DNA of 64,000 bases from Mucilaginibacter daejeonensis (GCF_020783335.1 NZ_CP086068.1:1054001-1118000); one strand, 5' to 3'. Shown: positions 1 through 9,016, counted from the stretch's first letter. Translations and numbers: made by a program. The notes: generated by a model not told the origin, from the letters alone.

Positions 1-1
1 G

Positions 2-268
2 AACGATGTGCTGTTCATTGAGGGGCTGAAGGATTACATCTCCATATTTACGCCCAACGAGCGCATCATCACTTTGCAGAACATGAAAAAGGTGGAGGAT
101 GCTTTGCCCGAACGCCATTTCATCCGTGTACACCGCTCATACATCGTATCGCTAAACAAGATCGACAGTATCGAGCGCAGCCGCATCTTTATTGGCGATA
201 AGGTGATTCCCATTGGCGACACTTACCGTGATGAATTCTTCAAGATGATCGAGGAAAAAAATATTTGA
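2..268 (+). CDS. LytTR-type response regulator, C-terminal end (truncated by window start)
   Basis: Only the last 88 residues are in the window; the frame is open from base 2, so the true start lies upstream. The sequence is a LytTR DNA-binding domain: it opens with NDVLFIEGLKDYISIF, continues with a hydrophilic segment, then HFIRVHRSYIVSLNKIDSI, the family's usual core. LytTR domains bind DNA through beta-strand loops and in Bacteroidota usually sit behind a receiver domain paired with a membrane histidine kinase of the LytS/YpdA type. The receiver domain and partner kinase would be outside the window, so their presence is inferred. The gene converges on plsC with about 60 bp between them and no convincing terminator. 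Confidence 0.9.
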   Translation, partial: NDVLFIEGLKDYISIFTPNERIITLQNMKKVEDALPERHFIRVHRSYIVSLNKIDSIERSRIFIGDKVIPIGDTYRDEFFKMIEEKNI

Positions 269-329
269 TCAGAGGGTCAGGAAGCAGAATTTCAGCCGCA
301 AGAGATAGGGCCTTTTTGGAGACCCTTGA

Positions 330-1070
330 TCATTTGCTGAACACGATCTTTTTCTCGATAGCTTGCTGTACCTCTGTTACCAGCTCATCGATCGGGCGGC
401 CAGCGGGCTCTACCGGTGGTAATACTTCAAAGGTCAGGTGTTCAAAAGTGCTTAATGGATATATGCCATAACGAACCATTTTCCAGGCGTTGTTGATCAC
501 CACAGGAACCAGTAATGCATCTGGGCATTTTTTTAAAATGGTAGCTATACCTGCTGTCTGAAAGGGACGCATGTGGCCATCCTTAGAGCGTGTTCCTTCA
601 GGGAAGATCACCGTGCTCCATTTATTCTCCTTCATGCGTACGCCCAGCTTACTTAACTCCATAATGGCCTGGCGCGGCTCTTTACGATCAATGTTGGCGC
701 CGCCCCCTACTTTTAGATTGTATGATATGGAAGGGATACCCTTAGTGAGTTCTATCTTAGAGATGAACTTAGCATGATACTTGCGCAAAAAGTAAATAAG
801 CGGCGGTATATCATACATGCTTTGGTGATTGGCAATGAAAATGATGGGCCGGTCCACAGGCAGGTCCTGGCGGTTGGTGAACGTTACCCGGTTACCCAGC
901 AGGTAGTAAGTGCTGGTAAGTAGCCCATTCAAAACATCTACCGAGCGTTTATGCGGTGCATAACCGCCAAGCCGGTAACATAACCATTGGATAGGTTGAA
1001 ATATGCCCAACCATGCTCCAAATACCACATAATGGATAGCTGATAAGATATATCCGAGGAGTTTACGCAT
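330..1070 (-). CDS. plsC: 1-acyl-sn-glycerol-3-phosphate acyltransferase (PlsC family)
   Basis: This 246-residue membrane-associated acyltransferase is predicted to convert lysophosphatidic acid to phosphatidic acid in phospholipid synthesis. The acyltransferase motifs are visible: NHQSMYD (residues 81-87, with the H-x4-D pair H82/D87) and FPEGTRS (156-162). A hydrophobic N-terminal stretch (about 5-30) should anchor it to the inner membrane. Length fits the family (240-260). It stands alone between the LytTR gene (convergent) and the cupin gene (same strand, 53 bp upstream), and could be co-transcribed with the latter. Other LPLAT-family acyl acceptors (for example ornithine lipid synthesis) cannot be excluded by sequence alone. 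Confidence 0.9.
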   Translation of the reverse strand: MRKLLGYILSAIHYVVFGAWLGIFQPIQWLCYRLGGYAPHKRSVDVLNGLLTSTYYLLGNRVTFTNRQDLPVDRPIIFIANHQSMYDIPPLIYFLRKYHAKFISKIELTKGIPSISYNLKVGGGANIDRKEPRQAIMELSKLGVRMKENKWSTVIFPEGTRSKDGHMRPFQTAGIATILKKCPDALLVPVVINNAWKMVRYGIYPLSTFEHLTFEVLPPVEPAGRPIDELVTEVQQAIEKKIVFSK

Positions 1071-1123
1071 AACTGAACCCCAAATATAAAAAATTCTCAG
1101 CTATGTACGGGTGGGTCAGCCGT

Positions 1124-2005
1124 TTACTTGGGCTCCCCTGCAGCCAGTGCCTTGTTGGCGCGTTCAATAGCCAAACCTTCTTTCCAGTCCATATAGCGTT
1201 TTTTGTAACGCTTCTTCAAGTAGCTGTCAACCTTGCGCTGTATGGTGAGGTTGTACAAGCTTTTAGCCTTAATGGCCCACGACTTGTCCCACGCACGCAG
1301 TGAAATAGAGAAAGATCCGTCAAGGTATTTCATCCAGTGCCAGTAGCCGGTAGGCATGAACAGGGTCTCGCCATGTTCCAGTATCGTCTCCTGACCTTCT
1401 ATACCATCCAGCGCCGGGAAGCGATCAAAGTCAGGATGCTCGATGTCATAATCTTCCAAAGCATAGGTAGCGAACGGAATGCCGTACAAGCGCTCCTTCC
1501 ACTTATAGTCGAAAAGCATGACGTGCTTACGACCGTGGAAATGAGTATGAAAGATGTGAGCGAGGTCGATATCGTAATGCAGGAACGTAACGGAACCTGC
1601 ACCGCCAAAGAACATGTTGGGGTATTTATCCAGGAAACCACCCATCAGGTCTTTAGGTGAGCGGTAATCTTCCAGCAACTTAGGAGCTTGTTTAATAGGG
1701 TCAAATAAAAAGATGCGCAGGTCGGTAGGCTCTTTCTGAATGAGGTCGATGTAATCACCGAACTTCATTTCGGCTGCCGAGGCATTGATGGCTTTACTTG
1801 GGTCGGCCTTTGAGCTGTCATACAGCGGAACGATCTGGTCGCCAACTACCTCTTTCAAATAGTCGAAGGTCCATTTCTGTAATGCTGGCCAGTTCTCGGT
1901 AGCCTTGCGGATCACCAATGGCCGGCGCGGCTCCAGGTAGTTCTTGATAAAATCCTCTTTAGTTATATTATCGACCCGATCAATAGGCGACAGCTTTAAA
2001 CCCAT
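1124..2005 (-). CDS. Cupin-like / JmjC-domain protein (Cupin_8 family)
   Basis: This 293-residue soluble protein resembles the cupin_8/JmjC group of Fe(II)/2-oxoglutarate-dependent oxygenases. A plausible iron-binding triad is visible: H143 and D145 in LHYDIDLAH, and H223 in GETLFMPTGYWHWM. The segment GRKHVMLFD (about 158-166) is the usual strand between the metal ligands. Family members hydroxylate protein or small-molecule substrates; the substrate here is unknown. The C-terminal 60 residues are basic and helical. It lies upstream of plsC on the same strand with a short gap, so the two may share a transcript, but no functional link is obvious. Confidence 0.8.
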   Translation of the reverse strand: MGLKLSPIDRVDNITKEDFIKNYLEPRRPLVIRKATENWPALQKWTFDYLKEVVGDQIVPLYDSSKADPSKAINASAAEMKFGDYIDLIQKEPTDLRIFLFDPIKQAPKLLEDYRSPKDLMGGFLDKYPNMFFGGAGSVTFLHYDIDLAHIFHTHFHGRKHVMLFDYKWKERLYGIPFATYALEDYDIEHPDFDRFPALDGIEGQETILEHGETLFMPTGYWHWMKYLDGSFSISLRAWDKSWAIKAKSLYNLTIQRKVDSYLKKRYKKRYMDWKEGLAIERANKALAAGEPK

Positions 2006-2099
2006 AGTGTATTCACATCAAATTAACGTACAAATCTAATTAATTTTAAAAAGGCCTGTCTATCAAGTTTACTTTTGATCTTTAGTTGACGTAAAAGTA

Positions 2100-2131
2100 A
2101 CAAAGCCCGACGCTTTCGCTGCCGGGCCTTG
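2100..2131 (-). terminator. Possible terminator after the fasciclin gene
   Basis: An imperfect GC-rich hairpin (AAGCCCG pairing with CGGGCCTT with one bulge) lies about 30 bp beyond the stop codon of the minus-strand fasciclin gene. On the minus strand it is followed by a T-containing run. The stem is imperfect, so this is a weak call. Confidence 0.4.
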
Positions 2132-2160
2132 CCTTAAAACATCTTAATATATGCCAGCAA

Positions 2161-2706
2161 TTAATTAGGCATTAACACGGTGTTCACTACGTGGATCACG
2201 CCGTTCTTTTGGAACACGTTAGGGATAGTGATCCATGACTTTCCACCTTTTTCATCAACCAAATAAAGCTTGCTTCCGTCCAGCATAGCGGTAAGGGTAC
2301 CACCGCTTACGGTCTTCAATTCGGCTTTGCCATTACCGGCCTTTACTTTGGCCATCAGTTCGGCAGCGCTGATGCGGCCTGCTACTACGTGGTAGGTAAG
2401 GATCTTGGTCAGCGTGCTCTTGTTCTCAGGTTTCAGCAGGGTTGGTACGGTCTCTTTAGGGAGTTTGTCAAATGCCTCGTTAGTAGGCGCAAATACGGTG
2501 AACGGTCCTGCGCTTTTCAAGGTCTCTACCAGGCCTGCGGCTTTTACAGCAGCTACCAGGGTGGTATGATCTTTAGAGTTCACTGCATTATCAACAATGT
2601 CTTTGGTAGGATACATAGGTGCACCACCTACCATTACGGTTTGCGCCTTTACGGTTGCGGTCGCTATAGCTACTAAAGCGAATACCGCGATCATCATTTT
2701 TTTCAT
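2161..2706 (-). CDS. Secreted fasciclin (FAS1) domain protein
   Basis: The 181-residue protein starts with a Sec signal peptide (MKKMMIAVFALVAIATATVKAQ, cleavage after about residue 22) followed by a single FAS1 domain (about 35-181). The H1 box GPFTVFAPTNEAFDKLP (67-83) and the H2-like ending NGVIHVVNTVLMP are clear. FAS1 proteins are extracytoplasmic adhesion or surface-binding modules; the binding partner is unknown. There is no lipobox and no T9SS sorting domain, so it is probably periplasmic. It appears monocistronic, divided from the downstream cupin gene by about 155 bp. Confidence 0.9.
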   Translation of the reverse strand: MKKMMIAVFALVAIATATVKAQTVMVGGAPMYPTKDIVDNAVNSKDHTTLVAAVKAAGLVETLKSAGPFTVFAPTNEAFDKLPKETVPTLLKPENKSTLTKILTYHVVAGRISAAELMAKVKAGNGKAELKTVSGGTLTAMLDGSKLYLVDEKGGKSWITIPNVFQKNGVIHVVNTVLMPN

Positions 2707-2848
2707 ATTCAGATTGTGTCGAATTATGAAGAATTACGCAGCGGTATTGTTTTCGGTTCTCCTAATTTGAAGAACTTAGTAGCTGTTTTGGGAGTGCTTT
2801 TTTTGAGAACTGTTCGAGGGGCAATTACGTTACGCACGCTCGCGCTGC

Positions 2849-3976
2849 TTATTCTTCAAAGAAAAGCTCAGCTGCGATATGGTCGGCGTACAACTTGCCA
2901 GCGGTTGAAAGCGTTAACACGCGGCCGCTTTGCATCAGCCATTCCTTGTCAAAAAAGCGCTCTGCTTCCTTGATCAATATATCGGCAGCGCCACTTTGGA
3001 GGGTGTTAAGGTGATCAAGATCAAGCCCCCACATGGTACGTACCGAGGTCATAATGTACTCGTTCAGCCGGTCTGTCATGGTCAGTTCCTCGATCTCGGC
3101 GGGTATCTTACGTTGTGTTAATTGCTGAAGGTAAGCCGCATTGTTAGCCACGTTCCATTGCCGGGTGCTACCGTTGAAAGAGTGTGCTGATGGGCCGATA
3201 CCGAGGTAGGGTACACCTTTCCAGTAGTTAGAGTTGTGACGTGAGTATCTTCCAGGTTTGGCAAAGTTGGATATCTCGTAATGCTCAAATCCCTGCTCAA
3301 CCATTCTTTCCATCAGGTAGCTGAATTGTTGGGCACTTTGGCTATCGCTTAATGGCGGTTCTTGCTTACGCTTGATGAACGATGCCAGCGCCGTGCGTGG
3401 TTCGACTGTGAGTGAGTAAGCTGAAAGGTGTGGTATCTCCAGATCGAACAGCATATTCATATTATGGCTCCACTTGGCATCGGTAAGCATGGGATAGCCG
3501 TAGATCAGGTCGGCCGTGATGTTCTCGAACCCGGCATCCTGCACGCGCTTTACTGATGCTTCGGCCTCGGCGCCCACATGGGCACGGTTCATCCATTTCA
3601 GATCCTCATCATAAAAGGACTGTATGCCAATGCTGAAACGGTTGATCGCAGTGGAACGAAGCGCCTTCACCTGCTCCCTGTTCAGGTCATCAGGATTAGC
3701 TTCCAGCGTGATCTCGGCATCTGATGCCACGGTATGGTGCTGGGTGATGGTGTCCAGTATGTGACCGATCTCGGTATCGGTCAGTAACGATGGGGTGCCA
3801 CCACCAAAATAGATGGTATTGATCGTTGTGCCACTCAAGTACTGTTTTTGCAGCAAGATCTCGTGAGTCAGCGCCTGCACGATCTCGGTCCGGTACTTTT
3901 GTGAGGTGCTGAAATGAAAATCGCAGTAATGGCAAGCTTTCTTGCAAAACGGGATGTGTATATAGATGCCTGCCAT
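2849..3976 (-). CDS. hemW: HemW-type radical SAM protein
   Basis: This 375-residue protein has the radical SAM cluster motif C-x3-C-x2-C at C11, C15 and C18 (PFCKKACHYCDFHF), the GGGTPSLL segment that contacts SAM, and a C-terminal HemN-type extension. HemW binds haem and is thought to insert it into respiratory enzymes; older annotation calls it oxygen-independent coproporphyrinogen III oxidase. The ATG at 3976 was chosen because MAGIYIHIPFC matches the family's N-terminus; a TTG three codons upstream is also possible. True HemN usually has C-x3-C-x2-C-x-C, and position 20 here is Phe, which favours HemW. Confidence 0.9.
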   Translation of the reverse strand: MAGIYIHIPFCKKACHYCDFHFSTSQKYRTEIVQALTHEILLQKQYLSGTTINTIYFGGGTPSLLTDTEIGHILDTITQHHTVASDAEITLEANPDDLNREQVKALRSTAINRFSIGIQSFYDEDLKWMNRAHVGAEAEASVKRVQDAGFENITADLIYGYPMLTDAKWSHNMNMLFDLEIPHLSAYSLTVEPRTALASFIKRKQEPPLSDSQSAQQFSYLMERMVEQGFEHYEISNFAKPGRYSRHNSNYWKGVPYLGIGPSAHSFNGSTRQWNVANNAAYLQQLTQRKIPAEIEELTMTDRLNEYIMTSVRTMWGLDLDHLNTLQSGAADILIKEAERFFDKEWLMQSGRVLTLSTAGKLYADHIAAELFFEE

Positions 3977-4050
3977 CAGCGGCAAAGATACGCCGAAATT
4001 TTGGGAACGTTCAGGTAGGTGAATGCGGCCGGCATCGTCACATCATTTGT

Positions 4051-4058
4051 TACCTTTG
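4051..4058 (+). promoter_or_regulatory. Bacteroidota -7 box for the acetyltransferase gene
   Basis: TACCTTTG matches TAnnTTTG, 21 bp before the ATG at 4080. No good -33 TTTG was found at the usual spacing. Confidence 0.5.
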
Positions 4059-4079
4059 CGGTAGATACATAAGCTAAAC

Positions 4080-4514
4080 ATGATCAAATTTATAACGGCA
4101 GATGAAGTATTGCCTATCCGGAACGAGATATTAAGAGAAGGAAGATTGACTCTCGACGAATGTCGATTTGCCGGCGATGATCATCCTGATAGTTTCCATC
4201 TTGGCTATTTTGATGGAGATAAGCTGGCATGTATCGCCTCGTTCCATCCGCAAGGTTACGGTGAGTTCGCTGGTGGTGGTTATCAGCTACGTGGCATGGC
4301 CACGTTGAAAGAGTATCAGGGTAAGGGCGTGGGCACGCAGTTGGTGAACTTTGCGGTCACTTACCTGCGCGGACAGAAAGTGAACTACGTTTGGTGCAAT
4401 GCCCGCAAAGTGGCGGTAAGTTTTTATAGTAATACCGGGTTCGAGGTCATCTCGCCCGAGTTCGATATACCGGGCATTGGCCCGCACCATGTGATGTATT
4501 TGAAGATACAATAA
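4080..4514 (+). CDS. GNAT family N-acetyltransferase
   Basis: This is a single-domain 144-residue acetyltransferase. Motif A, which binds the acetyl-CoA pyrophosphate, is visible as MATLKEYQGKGVGTQLV with Q80-G-K-G-V-G85. Motif B is marked by WCNARKVAVSFYSNTGF. The acceptor substrate is unknown. It resembles the second acetyltransferase at 40560-40979 (shared WCNAR, FY..(A/T)GF pattern), so the two look like distant paralogues. It is monocistronic with its own -7 box and terminator and is convergent with the lipoprotein gene. Confidence 0.9.
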   Translation: MIKFITADEVLPIRNEILREGRLTLDECRFAGDDHPDSFHLGYFDGDKLACIASFHPQGYGEFAGGGYQLRGMATLKEYQGKGVGTQLVNFAVTYLRGQKVNYVWCNARKVAVSFYSNTGFEVISPEFDIPGIGPHHVMYLKIQ

Positions 4515-4531
4515 CATGTGGTAAGTAGCAT

Positions 4532-4571
4532 AAACCAAAAAAGCGACCATTATTGGTCGCTTTTTTGGTTT
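4532..4571. terminator. Bidirectional intrinsic terminator
   Basis: A near-perfect 17-bp stem (AAACCAAAAAAGCGACC and its complement, about 6-nt loop) has an A-run on one side and a T-run on the other. It sits between the convergent acetyltransferase and glycine-zipper genes and can serve both strands. Confidence 0.9.
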
Positions 4572-4584
4572 ATAGTGCAATTTA

Positions 4585-5112
4585 TTATTGCTGCTCTTGT
4601 TTTTTCTTTTGCTTGTTCTCGATGATCTTACCTACACCGAAACCAGCACCCGCACCGGCCACACCACCGATAAGAGCGCCTACGCCACGGTTCTTTTTAG
4701 TGACCAAAGCACCTGTTAAGGCACCTGCACCGGCACCGATCAGCGCACCGTTACGTGCGGCATGGCTCTTTTTCACAGTGGTTTGGTTACTGTAGGTGCT
4801 ACGTGCACCGTAACCTGACGCGGCATACGAGGTACGCGTACCTGACGATGATCTTGTTGTTCTGGTAGTGGTGGTACGGGCCACACGCTCACGGGCAGCA
4901 CCTACGCTTTTCAAACTGTCCTCATAACGTTGTCTTTTCTGTGCTTTAAAAGCAGCAAGTCCTGCGGTGTCGGCTCTGGCTGCCGAATCCTTTTTAATGG
5001 CGGCAGCAGCAATGGCTGCGCTATCTACTGTGTCCGACTTATTCGCTGATTTACATGCAAATAAGCTTACCGAAATTATTGTAGCTAATACTACACGAAC
5101 TGACTGTTTCAT
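4585..5112 (-). CDS. Glycine-zipper lipoprotein
   Basis: The 175-residue protein has a lipoprotein signal peptide with the lipobox LFAC (Cys20), then a charged Ala/Lys/Asp-rich linker, a Thr/Arg/Ser-rich low-complexity stretch (about 77-112) and a glycine-zipper hairpin (about 120-163) with repeated GxxxG spacing (GALIGAGAGALTGALV and GALIGGVAGAGAGFGVG) separated by KKNRG. It ends in a basic KQKKKQEQQ tail. Glycine-zipper domains of this type pack as helical hairpins in the envelope, as in the 17-kDa antigen/YMGG families. It is probably an envelope lipoprotein; its role is unknown. Confidence 0.85.
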   Translation of the reverse strand: MKQSVRVVLATIISVSLFACKSANKSDTVDSAAIAAAAIKKDSAARADTAGLAAFKAQKRQRYEDSLKSVGAARERVARTTTTRTTRSSSGTRTSYAASGYGARSTYSNQTTVKKSHAARNGALIGAGAGALTGALVTKKNRGVGALIGGVAGAGAGFGVGKIIENKQKKKQEQQ

Positions 5113-5424
5113 AATAGAGTTTTAATGTGTAATGAATGTAAGACCCAAGTAAGTGGCAAAGGTCAAGCGACATATAGCAATTTAGTTGCCAAAATTTACA
5201 ACCCGTAGTGATGATCACGTTATAAGTAGTTGCCCTACAATTAAGTATGGCAGCGGACGGGTCAATGTTTGAATGGATACTTCGGACTATGGCTTGACGC
5301 AAAATATGTTCAACGTAGTGGTCAATGCCTAACTTAGTGTTGTTTAAACACTTTTTAATAATTAGTTGGGTGTATGTGGAACTTTTTTGTGATCTTGGCA
5401 ACTCACTTTTGAGTACTGATATTT
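5113..5424. other. 312-bp divergent intergenic region (lipoprotein | pgk)
   Basis: This AT-rich gap separates the divergent lipoprotein and pgk genes and must hold both promoters. I see no exact TAnnTTTG box, no convincing hairpin and no plausible small gene. Two overlapping reading frames here have no coding character. Confidence 0.5.
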
Positions 5425-6615
5425 ATGAGAACTATCGATCAATTGAACTTTGCCGGAAAAAAAGCCCTTATCAGGGTCGACTTTAATGTTCCGCTTGACA
5501 AAGACTATAACATAACCGACGATAACCGCATCACTGCGGCGTTGCCTACTCTTAAAAAGATCCTGGCCGATGGTGGCGCCGTGATCTTGATGTCGCACCT
5601 GGGCCGCCCTAAAGAAGGTCCTACCGAAAAATATTCACTTAAACACATCGTATCGCACCTGTCTGAATTGTTGGGCACTGAGGTACAATTCGCTGATGAT
5701 TGCATTGGTGCTGAAGCCACTGATAAAGCCGCTGCGCTAAAAGATGGACAAGTGTTGTTGTTGGAGAACCTTCGTTTTTACAAAGAAGAAGAAAAAGGAG
5801 ATAAGGACTTTGCCGAGAAACTATCAAAGTTGGGCGATCTATATGTGAACGATGCATTTGGTACCGCTCACCGTTCACATGCTTCTACAGCGGTTATCGC
5901 TCAGTTCTTCCCTGATGCCAAGTACTTTGGTTACCTGATGGCTGCCGAACTGGAAAATGCCGAAAAGGTATTGAACGGCGCTGCTAAACCTTTCACCGCT
6001 ATTATGGGTGGTGCCAAGGTGAGCGACAAGCTGTTGCTGATCGAGAATATGCTTGAGAAAGTAGATAACCTGATCATTGGCGGTGGTATGGCCTACACTT
6101 TCGCTAAGGCACAAGGCGGCAACATCGGCAAGTCGTTGGTAGAGGATGATAAGCTGGAACTGGCTCTTGAACTGATCGCTAAAGCTAAAAGCAAAGGCGT
6201 TAAGTTATTATTGCCAACCGATTCGGTGATCGCTGATGCGTTCTCGAACGATGCCAATACCGAGACCGCACCGAACAATAATATTAAAGAAGGCTGGATG
6301 GGTCTAGACATCGGTCCTGATTCGATCGCGGCGTTCAGCAATGTGGTGACCGCTTCGAAGACCATTTTGTGGAACGGCCCAATGGGAGTTTTCGAGATGG
6401 AAAAGTTCGAGAAAGGTACTAAAGCTGTAGCCGAAGCTGTGGTAAAAGCAACTAAAGATGGCGCTTTCTCACTGATCGGCGGTGGCGATTCGGCCGCTGC
6501 GGTATCCAAATTCGGTTTTAATGACGACGTAAGCTACGTGTCTACCGGTGGTGGCGCATTGCTCGAGTACATGGAAGGCAAAGAATTGCCGGGTGTTAAA
6601 GCCATTAACGGATAA
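5425..6615 (+). CDS. pgk: Phosphoglycerate kinase
   Basis: This 396-residue cytosolic glycolytic enzyme transfers phosphate from 1,3-bisphosphoglycerate to ADP. Signatures are complete: [10 protein letters not shown] (17-26), the substrate-binding segments MSHLGRP and [33 protein letters not shown], and the nucleotide-binding GGGDSAAAV near the C-terminus. Length is typical. It stands alone, not in a gap-pgk operon, with a strong terminator 20 bp downstream. Confidence 0.98.
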   Translation: MRTIDQLNFAGKKALIRVDFNVPLDKDYNITDDNRITAALPTLKKILADGGAVILMSHLGRPKEGPTEKYSLKHIVSHLSELLGTEVQFADDCIGAEATDKAAALKDGQVLLLENLRFYKEEEKGDKDFAEKLSKLGDLYVNDAFGTAHRSHASTAVIAQFFPDAKYFGYLMAAELENAEKVLNGAAKPFTAIMGGAKVSDKLLLIENMLEKVDNLIIGGGMAYTFAKAQGGNIGKSLVEDDKLELALELIAKAKSKGVKLLLPTDSVIADAFSNDANTETAPNNNIKEGWMGLDIGPDSIAAFSNVVTASKTILWNGPMGVFEMEKFEKGTKAVAEAVVKATKDGAFSLIGGGDSAAAVSKFGFNDDVSYVSTGGGALLEYMEGKELPGVKAING

Positions 6616-6636
6616 CAATTTTTAAAGTATACTGAA

Positions 6637-6660
6637 GGCCGCTTTAGCAATAAAGCGGCC
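6637..6660 (+). terminator. pgk terminator
   Basis: A perfect 10-bp stem (GGCCGCTTTA / TAAAGCGGCC) with a GCAA tetraloop is followed by a run of six T, 21 bp after the pgk stop. Confidence 0.95.
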
Positions 6661-6693
6661 TTTTTTGTATGTTTAGTCCAGCAATTAGACACT

Positions 6694-8565
6694 ATGAAGT
6701 TTTTCAGTTCATTGATCCTGGCCATGGTCGTCTTATCGGCCTTTGCGCAACGCGGGGCAAACCCCGCCGATGTGGCTTATGTAAAAGAGCACTACACCAA
6801 GCATGAGTACCAGATACCTATGCGCGATGGTAAAAAGCTATTTACCTCCGTGTATGTGCCTAAGGATGGATCAAAAAAATATCCGTTCATGATGGACCGC
6901 ACCTGCTACAGCGTGGCGCCGTATGGCGCTGAGGCGTACAAGCCCAGCTTAGGTCCTAACCCCGACTTTATGAAAGATGGTTACATCTTTGTATACCAGG
7001 ACGTGCGTGGCCGCTGGATGAGCGAGGGTATCTACGAAGAGATGACTCCCGAACTAGAAGTGCACAAGACCAACAAAGACGTTGATGAAGGCACCGACAC
7101 TTATGACACCATTGACTGGCTACTCAAAAATGTAGAGAACAACAACGGCAAGGTAGGCGTGTGGGGCATATCATATCCCGGCTTTTATACTACCACAGCG
7201 TTGTTGAGCCGTCACCCGGCATTGGTGGCCGCGTCGCCGCAGGCACCCATCGCAGATCTTTGGCGCGATGATGCCTGGCACAATGGTGCGTTCTTTTTGG
7301 CGGCCAACTTCGGTTTTTATCCGGGTTTCACCAACCGTCAGGATGATAAGCCTACCCAGCGCCGCGGCGCCCGTTTTGACCCGAACCCGGGAAGCGAGGA
7401 TGGCTACGATTTTTTCCTGAAAATGGGTTCGATGCGGAATACCAACGTAAAATATTTTAAGGATACCATTCGCTTGTGGAACGAGATGATGGACCATCCT
7501 GACTATGATCAGCATTGGAAAGATCGTAATGTGCTGCCTCATCTGCATGATATCAAGACCGCTACCCTTGTGACCGGTGGCTGGTACGATGCCGAGGACC
7601 TTTACGGTGCCATCAATACTTATAAAGTGTTGGCGGCAAAGAATCCGAATACGCCTATGTATTTTGCGATGGGCCCATGGGTGCATGGTGGCTGGGCGCG
7701 TGGTGCCGGCGACCACTTAGGCGATGTTGACTTTGGCGGAGAGACGGCGCCTTATTATCGCGAGAAGATCGAGTTCGCGTTCTTTAGTCATTATCTGAAG
7801 GGTACACCTTTGGATCTGCCAAAAGTGTCTACCTTTCAAACTGGTGTGAACCAATGGAAGACCTACAACGTTTGGCCTCCTGCAGGCGCTAAGGAAAAGA
7901 ACTTATACTTTTTGCCTGGCGGAAAACTGTCTTTCACCGCACCAGTAGCTACTAAGGAAAGTTTTAACGAGTTCGTATCAGACCCGAACAAGCCGGTGCC
8001 TTACTACGCTAAAAAGACCATGGATATGGAGCGCGACTACATGACCGCCGATCAGCGTTTTGCCGCTGCCATGCCCGAGGTGTTGACCTATCAGACCGAC
8101 GTGCTGACTCGCGATGTGACCCTGGCCGGTAATATATGGGCAAATCTTAAAGTATCAACCACTGGTACCGATGCTGATTGGGTAGTGAAAGTGATCGATG
8201 TTTATCCCGACACGGCATCTAACAATAAGTTCACCGCAAAAGATGTAAAGATGGCCGGCTACCAGCAAATGGTACGCAGCGAAAGTATGCGCGGTAAATA
8301 CCGTACCGGTTTTGATAAGCCGTCGGCTTTTGTGCTAGGAAAAGTAAGCCCTGTCAATTTTGAATTACAGGATGTACTGCACACTTTCAAAAAAGGTCAC
8401 CGCATTATGGTACAGGTGCAAAGCACCTGGTTCCCGCTGATCGATCGCAATACGCAGCAATTTCAGGATATCATGAAAGCAAAGGATACTGATTTTAAGA
8501 AGGCCACGCATCGGGTGTATACTTCAAAGATCAACCCAAGCTTTTTAAAGGTGAGGGTATTATAG
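6694..8565 (+). CDS. Secreted CocE/NonD family acyl-ester or amide hydrolase (S15 fold)
   Basis: This 623-residue protein has a signal peptide (cleavage after about SAFAQ, residue 19), an alpha/beta-hydrolase domain of the X-Pro dipeptidyl-peptidase S15 type, and a C-terminal jelly-roll domain (about 440-620). The likely catalytic triad is visible: S160 in GVWGISYPG, D299 in GGWYDAED, and H331 in MGPWVHGGW. Relatives are alpha-amino-acid ester hydrolases, glutaryl-7-ACA acylases and cocaine esterase. The natural substrate is probably a peptide or ester in the periplasm; which one cannot be said. It is monocistronic, flanked by terminators. Confidence 0.9.
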   Translation: MKFFSSLILAMVVLSAFAQRGANPADVAYVKEHYTKHEYQIPMRDGKKLFTSVYVPKDGSKKYPFMMDRTCYSVAPYGAEAYKPSLGPNPDFMKDGYIFVYQDVRGRWMSEGIYEEMTPELEVHKTNKDVDEGTDTYDTIDWLLKNVENNNGKVGVWGISYPGFYTTTALLSRHPALVAASPQAPIADLWRDDAWHNGAFFLAANFGFYPGFTNRQDDKPTQRRGARFDPNPGSEDGYDFFLKMGSMRNTNVKYFKDTIRLWNEMMDHPDYDQHWKDRNVLPHLHDIKTATLVTGGWYDAEDLYGAINTYKVLAAKNPNTPMYFAMGPWVHGGWARGAGDHLGDVDFGGETAPYYREKIEFAFFSHYLKGTPLDLPKVSTFQTGVNQWKTYNVWPPAGAKEKNLYFLPGGKLSFTAPVATKESFNEFVSDPNKPVPYYAKKTMDMERDYMTADQRFAAAMPEVLTYQTDVLTRDVTLAGNIWANLKVSTTGTDADWVVKVIDVYPDTASNNKFTAKDVKMAGYQQMVRSESMRGKYRTGFDKPSAFVLGKVSPVNFELQDVLHTFKKGHRIMVQVQSTWFPLIDRNTQQFQDIMKAKDTDFKKATHRVYTSKINPSFLKVRVL

Positions 8566-8581
8566 GCAGGTATATATTAAA

Positions 8582-8617
8582 AACAAAGCCCTGCTATGTC
8601 GATAGCAGGGCTTTGTT
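8582..8617. terminator. Bidirectional terminator
   Basis: A 16-bp stem (AACAAAGCCCTGCTAT and its complement) with a 4-nt loop separates the convergent hydrolase and zinc-ribbon genes and is symmetric enough to act on both strands. Confidence 0.85.
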
Positions 8618-8625
8618 AGTTAAGG

Positions 8626-8805
8626 TCAGATCTCATACTTGGTCAGTTCTCGCTCCGTGATCAGTTCATAACGGGTGGTTAAACACTTAGCGCAAAAAAA
8701 ACTTTGTATCGGCAAAAAGAAAAGAACGGCGCGCAAGAAACCCGGTGTGGGTATGCGGTAATGGTATCGCCTTGCGCATTTGGAACAGTGCAGATGTTTG
8801 CTCAT
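8626..8805 (-). CDS. Small CxxC...CxxC (zinc-ribbon-like) protein, 59 aa
   Basis: Reading the minus strand from the ATG at 8805 gives an uninterrupted 59-residue protein ending at the TGA at 8626. It carries two Cys pairs, CSKC (7-10) and CAKC (38-41), bracketing a short hydrophobic stretch (FLRAVLFFLPIQSFF, 23-37) and followed by a charged C-terminal helix (YELITERELTKYEI). The paired CxxC knuckles suggest binding of one zinc ion. The gene abuts a bidirectional terminator, which supports it being transcribed. I do not recognise a named family; it may be a membrane-proximal zinc ribbon or a nucleic-acid-binding knuckle. Confidence 0.7.
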   Translation of the reverse strand: MSKHLHCSKCARRYHYRIPTPGFLRAVLFFLPIQSFFCAKCLTTRYELITERELTKYEI

Positions 8806-9016
8806 AGGTCTATCATTTATGATGAAGCGATAAAGCTAACTGCCTTAGGTCGACCGGCAGATCGTCACATTTATAACGGTCTTTACAGTAACCTATTGTA
8901 AGGCTAGATGTTTTGCAAAAGCCAAATTTATTATAAGATCTTTAATTTAAGGGCTCCTTAATTGCAAAATTTAATTTTTGGACAAATAAATATTGACTTC
9001 GTGTTAATTTTGTACT
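8806..9016. other. Divergent intergenic region (zinc ribbon | DMT transporter)
   Basis: This AT-rich 211-bp spacer contains the DMT transporter's -7 box at its right edge. No repeat or RNA is evident. Confidence 0.5.
9005..9012 (+). promoter_or_regulatory. -7 box directly against the transporter start codon
   Basis: TAATTTTG matches TAnnTTTG and ends 4 nt before the GTG start at 9017. The transcription start would therefore fall at or next to the start codon, implying a leaderless message if the GTG is right. Confidence 0.5.

Noticed and set aside
269..329. Terminator between the LytTR and plsC genes
   Set aside because: Only a weak GGGCC/GG-CCC pairing around a T-run is present; not enough for a call.
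5051..5401. 116-residue minus-strand frame upstream of the glycine-zipper lipoprotein
   Set aside because: It overlaps the lipoprotein start out of frame and has random composition; the region is promoter DNA.
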